A model generated the notes under the pieces. That model was given only the letters and a program-made list of their open reading frames with translations. It did no database searches and was not told the origin of the DNA. Source: Polyangium mundeleinium (GTDB lineage: Bacteria; Myxococcota_A; Polyangia; Polyangiales; Polyangiaceae). From it: a DNA stretch of 64,000 nucleotides. The stretch is taken from positions 434,001-498,000 of the forward strand of contig NZ_JAQNDO010000001.1 of NCBI RefSeq assembly GCF_028369105.1, written 5' to 3'. Both the position numbers and the translations under genes were made by a program. Shown piece after piece: positions 59,286 through 64,000 of the stretch (position 1 is the stretch's first letter; each line of letters begins with the position of its first letter).

Positions 59286-60911
59286 ATGGTCACCCCTCCA
59301 ATCGGTTCCGCCGCGCTCCCGTTTGATCCTTCTTCTTATTTGGCGCAGTCGAGGGATGTCTGCGTGGTCTACGACACGGCGCGTCGGTTCGTGTATGCGA
59401 ACCCGGCGGCGTGCGGGCTGCTCGGGTGGGATGCGGAGGGGCTCGCGGGCAAGTCGCCGCGGGATCTTTATGGGGACCGGGCCGCGAGCATCGAGCAGTG
59501 CGTGGAGCGCGCGTTTTCGAGCGGCGAGACCGTGCAGGTGGTGCACAAGATCCGCGGCAGCGCGGGGGCGGTCGCCTACCTCGACACGAGCTACACGCCG
59601 ATGCGCGGCGCGGATGGCGGCGTGTCGTTCGTCGTGTCGCTCGGCCGCGACATGACCGACACGTCGGCGCGCTGGCGCGAGCTCGAAGACACCGTGGCCC
59701 GCAGGACGCGGGATCTCACGGCCATGGAGTCGCGCTTCGACGTGCTGCTCCGGAACCTCCAGATCGGCCTCGTCATCCGGGGGCCGCGGGGAGACATGCG
59801 CTTCGTGAACCGCCGCGCGCTCGAGCTGCTCGGCATGACCGAGGCGCAGATGCACGGCCGTGCCTCGAGTGATCCGGGCTGGGCGATGCTGAACGAGGAC
59901 GGCAAACCCCTGCCCCCCGACCAATCCCCCATGGCGCGCGCCCTCGGGAAGGGGGAGGCCGTCTCGTCCATGATCATCGGGGTGGATCGGCCGAAGATCG
60001 GCGATCGCGTGTGGCTCCTGGTCAACGTGACGGTGCAGCGGGACCAGGCGGACGTGGTCGAGCAGTACGTGGCGACGCTCAGTGACGTCACCGAGGCCCA
60101 ACAAGCCACGCGCGCGCTCGCCGAGCGGGAAGAGACGTTCCGCCTCCTCGCCGAGTCGATCAGCGACGTCTTCTGGATGACGGACGCGAATGGAAACGCG
60201 CTCGTCTACGTGAGCCCGGCCTATGAAACCGTATGGGGCCGGCCGAGGTCGGATCTCTACGAAAAGCGGTTCCGGTTCGTCGACGCGATTCACCCCGACG
60301 ATCGCGCGAGCGTCGTGGAAGCCATGCCGCTGCAGGAGCTCGGGCAATACGATATCGAATATCGCGTGGTGCGACCGGACGGCACGATTCGTTGCGTGCG
60401 GGATCGGGCGTATCCGGTGAAGGATGCGTCGGGGCAGGTCGTGCGGACCGTGGGGCTCGCGAGCGACATCACCGAGCTGCGGGCGGCGTCGGAGCTCATT
60501 CGGCGGCAGGCGGACGCGCTGCGGGAGCTCTCGACGCCGCTCGTGCCGATTGGCCACGGCGTGCTCGCGATGCCCATCGTGGGCGTGCTCGATTCGGCGC
60601 GCGCGCGGCAGGTTTTGGAGACGCTGCTCGAAGGGATCGTGCGGCACGCGGCGGAGGTGGTGATCCTCGACGTGACGGGCGTCGGCGTGGTGGACGTGCA
60701 GGTGGCGAGCGCGCTCGTGGCGGCGACGCAGGCGGCGCGGCTGCTCGGGGCGGAGGTGCTGCTCACGGGCCTGCGCCCGGACGTCGCGCACACGATCGTC
60801 GGGCTTGGGCTCGATCTCGGCACGCTCGTGACCCGCTCGACGCTGGAGATGGGCATCCGCTGGGCGCTCTCCGAGCGAAAGCGCGGGAAAAACGTCCATT
60901 CGAGGAAATGA
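59286..60911 (+). CDS. PAS-PAS-PAS-STAS regulatory protein
   Basis: A 541-residue cytoplasmic regulator. Three PAS domains are visible (about 15-145, 150-280 and 285-400) with DVCVVYDTARRFVYANPAACGLLG, NLQIGLVIRGPRGDMRFVNRRALELLGM and SISDVFWMTDANGNALVYVSPAYE. The C-terminal 115 residues are an RsbR-type STAS: STPLVPIGHGVLAMPIVGVLD and VVILDVTGVGVVDVQVA, homologous to the V4R-STAS pair. The phosphorylatable Thr in D-V-T-G is kept. Start ATG 59286; an upstream ATG at 59259 is possible. Confidence 0.85.
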   Translation: MVTPPIGSAALPFDPSSYLAQSRDVCVVYDTARRFVYANPAACGLLGWDAEGLAGKSPRDLYGDRAASIEQCVERAFSSGETVQVVHKIRGSAGAVAYLDTSYTPMRGADGGVSFVVSLGRDMTDTSARWRELEDTVARRTRDLTAMESRFDVLLRNLQIGLVIRGPRGDMRFVNRRALELLGMTEAQMHGRASSDPGWAMLNEDGKPLPPDQSPMARALGKGEAVSSMIIGVDRPKIGDRVWLLVNVTVQRDQADVVEQYVATLSDVTEAQQATRALAEREETFRLLAESISDVFWMTDANGNALVYVSPAYETVWGRPRSDLYEKRFRFVDAIHPDDRASVVEAMPLQELGQYDIEYRVVRPDGTIRCVRDRAYPVKDASGQVVRTVGLASDITELRAASELIRRQADALRELSTPLVPIGHGVLAMPIVGVLDSARARQVLETLLEGIVRHAAEVVILDVTGVGVVDVQVASALVAATQAARLLGAEVLLTGLRPDVAHTIVGLGLDLGTLVTRSTLEMGIRWALSERKRGKNVHSRK

Positions 60912-60954
60912 AGGGGCAGCCGGGGCGCGCGTGTTGATTTAGGATCTGGTCTCG

Positions 60955-61839
60955 ATGGTGGATGATCAAAGGCCCCTGTCCGTTCGCCTCGCGACCTGGA
61001 ACTGCTTCGGCGCGCCGCAGAGCCTCGAAGATTTTCTGGCGGGACGGCCCTTCTGGCCCGAGCGCCTCGGGGCGCCGGGGGTGATCGAGGTGCTCTCGCG
61101 CTTCGACATCGTGTGCATCCAGGAGAACTTCGTGGGCGGTGTGCACGAGCGGCTGGAAGCGCTGCGCGTGGCGGGGAGGTTTTCCGAGCTCTGGCACGAT
61201 CCGCCGGGGCCCGACGGGGTGGACAAGACGCTCGTCGGCGCGGGCCTCGTGATCCTCTCGCGGTTTCCCCTGAAGGCGCGTTTTTTACGATTGCCGCGTG
61301 GCGTGGGCGCGGACGGATTCTCACGGAAGGGCGCCGCGCTCGCGGAGGTACGTTTGCCCGGGGGGCGCGAGCTCTACCTGGTGAACACGCATTTGCAGGC
61401 GGATGACGGGCGTGTCTCGCCGGAGGAATGCCTTCATGTGCGTAAAGCCCAGGTCGAGGTGCTCTGCGACGCGCTGCGGGAGCCGCTTTCGAGCGGCGTG
61501 CCCACGGTTCTTTGCGGGGATCTCAACGTGCCTTGCGGGACGACCGAATACGAGGGGCTCGCGCGGCGGCTCGGCGAGAGCTTGACGGATCACACGGCCC
61601 GCGCGGGGCTCTTGACGTACGACACGGAGCAGAACGACGTGGCGCGGGCGTTTCACGAGGGCGGCCCGGAGCGGGCGCTGATCGATTACGTGTGGACGTC
61701 ACAGCGGGCCGCGCCCGAGCGGATCACGATGGAGCTCGTCGCGCCGCTCGGCGAGATTTCGGGCTGCCCCCCGCAATATGCAGGCCGGGCGTTTGCCTCG
61801 GACCATTTCGGCGTGGGCGTGACGATCAAGATCGATTGA
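60955..61839 (+). CDS. Endonuclease/exonuclease/phosphatase (EEP) family protein
   Basis: A 294-residue metal-dependent phosphodiesterase. EEP motifs are ATWNCFG (Asn), IVCIQENFV (Glu), VNTHLQAD (His), LCGDLNVP (Asp/Asn) and ASDHFGVGV (Asp/His). Family members include DNA repair nucleases, sphingomyelinases and inositol phosphatases. No signal peptide, so probably cytoplasmic. The ATG is at 60955; TAGGAT lies 9 nt upstream. Substrate unknown. Confidence 0.85.
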   Translation: MVDDQRPLSVRLATWNCFGAPQSLEDFLAGRPFWPERLGAPGVIEVLSRFDIVCIQENFVGGVHERLEALRVAGRFSELWHDPPGPDGVDKTLVGAGLVILSRFPLKARFLRLPRGVGADGFSRKGAALAEVRLPGGRELYLVNTHLQADDGRVSPEECLHVRKAQVEVLCDALREPLSSGVPTVLCGDLNVPCGTTEYEGLARRLGESLTDHTARAGLLTYDTEQNDVARAFHEGGPERALIDYVWTSQRAAPERITMELVAPLGEISGCPPQYAGRAFASDHFGVGVTIKID

Positions 61840-62209
61840 TCCGGAGCCGCGCGATCGTCGCGCCCCAGCCGCCGCGCGTGGCCGGCGCGTCCCGGAACGA
61901 TTCGACGAGCGGGTGTCGCGCGAGGAGCGATTGCACGACGCGCCGCTGCACGCCTTTGCCGCGGCCGTGGATGAGGCGCACCTCGGGAAAGCCGCGCGCG
62001 TGGGCCTCGTTCAGGTATTCCTCGACAACCGAGGGGATGTCGCGGGGCGCAAAGCCGTGCAGATCGATCGCGTCCTCGATCGGGAGGACGGCGATGGCGT
62101 CGGGGTCGGGCAAAGGTTCGTCGTCGTCGGTCTCTTCGGGCGCAGGCGGCTCTTTCGATTTTGCCGGGGCGAAGAGGCGCGCGAGGTGTTCGAAGAGGGC
62201 GCGGAGCAT
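61826..62209 (-). CDS. Smr-domain protein
   Basis: A 127-residue protein with a C-terminal Smr (MutS2-type) domain: IDLHGFAPRDIPSVVEEYLNEAHARGFPEVRLIHGRGKG and ATRGGWGATIARL. The DLHG and GRG motifs are intact. Smr domains bind and cut structured nucleic acids. The N-terminus is acidic (DDDEPLPDPDA). The ATG at 62209 is preferred; the frame extends to GTG 62230. It overlaps the end of the EEP gene by 14 nt in convergent orientation. Confidence 0.85.
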   Translation of the reverse strand: MLRALFEHLARLFAPAKSKEPPAPEETDDDEPLPDPDAIAVLPIEDAIDLHGFAPRDIPSVVEEYLNEAHARGFPEVRLIHGRGKGVQRRVVQSLLARHPLVESFRDAPATRGGWGATIARLRINRS

Positions 62210-62280
62210 GGCCGGAGAGCAGGGTACCACCGTGGACCTGTCGTGGCCGCCTTCGCTTCGCGCGTGTATCTTTCCAGGGC

Positions 62281-64000
62281 ATGTCGGCGGCGGACGACGG
62301 ACGAAACGCGGAGATCGGGCACGAGTCGACGGTGCCGCTCGTCCTGCCGGGGCCGCCGGCCGAGCGGCGGGGCGTGCCGCCTTCGCTCTCGGAGCGATAC
62401 CAGGACATCACGTTCGTCGGCGAAGGCGGGATGGGCACGGTGTACCGCGCCATGGATCCGCGCCTCGGCCGGACCGTGGCGCTGAAGCTCTTGAAGGGCG
62501 ACGATCCGGAGCTCTGGCGTCGATTTCTCGGCGAGGCGCGGGCGCAGGCGCGCATCCAGCACGAGCACGTATGCCGCGTGTACGAGGCCGGGCAGGCGGA
62601 CGGCGAGCCGTACATCGCGATGCAATTCATCGACGGCGAGCCGCTATCGCGCTTTCGGGATCGGCTGACCCTGGAGCAGCGGGTCGAGCTGATGCGTGAA
62701 ATCACGGCGGCGGTGCACGAGGCGCACCGGCTCGGGATCATTCATCGGGACATCAAGCCGGGGAACATCCTCGTGGAGCGCCGCGAGGACGGCTCGCTGA
62801 AGCCGTACATCATGGATTTCGGATTGGCGCGGGAGGTCTCGGACCGCGGACAAACCCGCACGGGCGTGGTGGTCGGCACGCCGGCGTACATGCCGCCGGA
62901 GCAGGCGAAGGGCGATGTGCGGGCGATGGATCGTCGCTCGGACGTGTTTTCGCTGGGGGCGACGCTGTACGACGTGATCGTGGGGCATCCGCCGTTCGTC
63001 GCGGAGCACCCGTGGAAGCTCTTGATGATGGTGGCGTACGAGGATGCGCCGACGATTGGCAAGGTGCACAAGGGGGTGCCGTCGGAGCTCGCGACGATCG
63101 TGATGAAATGCCTCGAACGGGATCCTTCGAGGCGATACGATTCGGCGCGGGCGCTCGCGGAGGATTTGCAGCGCTACCTCGACGGCGAGCCGATCCTGGC
63201 CAAACGGGCCTCGATCGGATACGTGCTCCGGAAAAAGGTACGTAAGAACAAACTCCTGGCGTCGGTCTTGGCGCTCGGGGCCGTGTCGTCGCTCGTCTTC
63301 GGGGGCGTGTGGGTGCGGGCGCAACGACAGGCGGCGGAGCAGGCGGAGCTCGCGCGGGATCTCGGCGAGGGCGTGAAGGAAATGGAGCTCTTCCTGCGGG
63401 CGGCGTATGCGTATCCGCTGCACGACGTGGAGCGGGAGCGGGACATCGTGCGCGCGCGGCTCGGGGAAATCGCGCAGCGAATGGCGGCCGCGGGGAAGGT
63501 GGGGGAGGGACCGGGGCATTACGCGATCGGGCGCGGGCACCTCGCGCTCGGGGATCCGGAGGGGGCGCGGGAGCACCTGGAGAAGGCGATCGCGGCGGGG
63601 TATTCGTCGCCGGATCTACGTTATGCGCTCGGGCGGGCGATCGGCGAGATCTATCAGCGGGCGCTCGCCGAGACGCGGCGGATCACGAACGAGGAGGAGC
63701 GAAAGAAGAAGGTCGCGGAGCTTTCGAGGGAGCTGCGGGATCCGGCGCTCGGACATTTGCGGGCGGCGATGGGGGCGCGGATCGAGGTGCCGGCCTATGC
63801 GGAGGGGCTCATCGCGCTGTACGAGGGGAAAAACGAGGAAGCCGCTGCGAAGGCGCGGGAGGCCTTCGAGAAGGCGCCCTGGATGCACGAGGCGAAGAAG
63901 CTCGAAGCGGACGCGCTCTTCGCCGAGGGGAGCAAGTATCGGCACGACGCGGCGTTCGATCACGAGAAGATGAAATCGTATTTCGAGCCGGCGGCGCGGG
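62281..64000 (+). CDS. Ser/Thr kinase with TPR-like sensor region (3' end outside window)
   Basis: At least 573 residues, open at the window edge. The kinase domain (about 38-300) has VGEGGMGTVYRAMD, ALKLLKG, HRDIKPGN, DFGLAR and GTPAYMPPEQ. A membrane segment (LLASVLALGAVSSLVFGGVWV, about 325-345) is followed by a helical extracytoplasmic region with TPR-like units (HYAIGRGHLALGDPEGAREHLEKAI). This arrangement is a classic myxobacterial transmembrane kinase. Starts with the ATG at 62281; TATCTT ends 8 nt upstream. Confidence 0.9.
   Translation, partial: MSAADDGRNAEIGHESTVPLVLPGPPAERRGVPPSLSERYQDITFVGEGGMGTVYRAMDPRLGRTVALKLLKGDDPELWRRFLGEARAQARIQHEHVCRVYEAGQADGEPYIAMQFIDGEPLSRFRDRLTLEQRVELMREITAAVHEAHRLGIIHRDIKPGNILVERREDGSLKPYIMDFGLAREVSDRGQTRTGVVVGTPAYMPPEQAKGDVRAMDRRSDVFSLGATLYDVIVGHPPFVAEHPWKLLMMVAYEDAPTIGKVHKGVPSELATIVMKCLERDPSRRYDSARALAEDLQRYLDGEPILAKRASIGYVLRKKVRKNKLLASVLALGAVSSLVFGGVWVRAQRQAAEQAELARDLGEGVKEMELFLRAAYAYPLHDVERERDIVRARLGEIAQRMAAAGKVGEGPGHYAIGRGHLALGDPEGAREHLEKAIAAGYSSPDLRYALGRAIGEIYQRALAETRRITNEEERKKKVAELSRELRDPALGHLRAAMGARIEVPAYAEGLIALYEGKNEEAAAKAREAFEKAPWMHEAKKLEADALFAEGSKYRHDAAFDHEKMKSYFEPAAR

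Overview
The window is about 64 kb of very GC-rich DNA with long shadow ORFs on both strands. It holds about 52 protein-coding genes, no rRNA or tRNA that I can see, no CRISPR array and no insertion sequence. Gene content points to a Myxococcota chromosome, most likely the Polyangiales/Sorangiineae group (Polyangium- or Sorangium-like). The pointers are five Hanks-type Ser/Thr kinases, many lipoproteins with Gly/Ala-rich linkers behind the lipobox, delta-60 (DUF5122) repeat proteins, RsbR-like STAS proteins, a MopE-type metal motif, and a Rpn/PD-(D/E)XK protein. The taxonomic call is inference from content, not from a marker gene.

Layout. 0-5.3 kb: the tail of a type I restriction specificity gene, a barrel-like lipoprotein, a TPR plus SMI1/KNR4 protein, a secreted three-repeat cysteine protein, and an array of 21-bp repeats that ends a truncated nucleoside-hydrolase-like gene. 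5.3-8.5 kb: a three-gene minus-strand operon of unknown function. 8.6-17.1 kb: three tandem delta-60 repeat lipoproteins behind a monooxygenase-fold gene, each preceded by a hairpin that buries its ribosome binding site. 17.2-24.9 kb: a GH35-like glycosidase, a YfbK-type vWA lipoprotein, a cysteine-rich lipoprotein, an AI-2E transporter, an M23 peptidase and an MgtC-family protein. 25-28.3 kb: a tight minus-strand operon (CPBP protease, HAD phosphatase, two STAS-like paralogues, NAD-dependent epimerase). 28.4-35.6 kb: an extensin-like peptidase with an insert, unknown exported proteins, a Rpn-like protein and two overlapping kinases. 35.8-47.5 kb: a UvrD/Rep helicase, an esterase lipoprotein, a hybrid histidine kinase, dienelactone hydrolase, twin V4R/STAS regulators and glutathione reductase. 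47.5-64 kb: two kinases, XerC, a sulfatase-fold membrane protein, phosphoglycolate phosphatase, a pseudouridine synthase, a vWA lipoprotein, an ECF-like sigma factor, HisZ, a PAS-STAS sensor, an EEP phosphodiesterase, a Smr protein and a truncated kinase-TPR gene.

Themes. The window is rich in signalling (kinases, STAS proteins, a sigma factor, a hybrid histidine kinase) and in the exported surface proteome, with scattered housekeeping genes. Two cross-cutting observations matter most. First, about ten transcription-unit starts carry a -10-like TANNNN hexamer exactly 6-7 nt before the start codon and no Shine-Dalgarno sequence, which predicts frequent leaderless mRNAs. Second, the delta-60 cluster grew by tandem duplication of a unit that included the 3' end of the upstream gene and kept the hairpin over the ribosome binding site.
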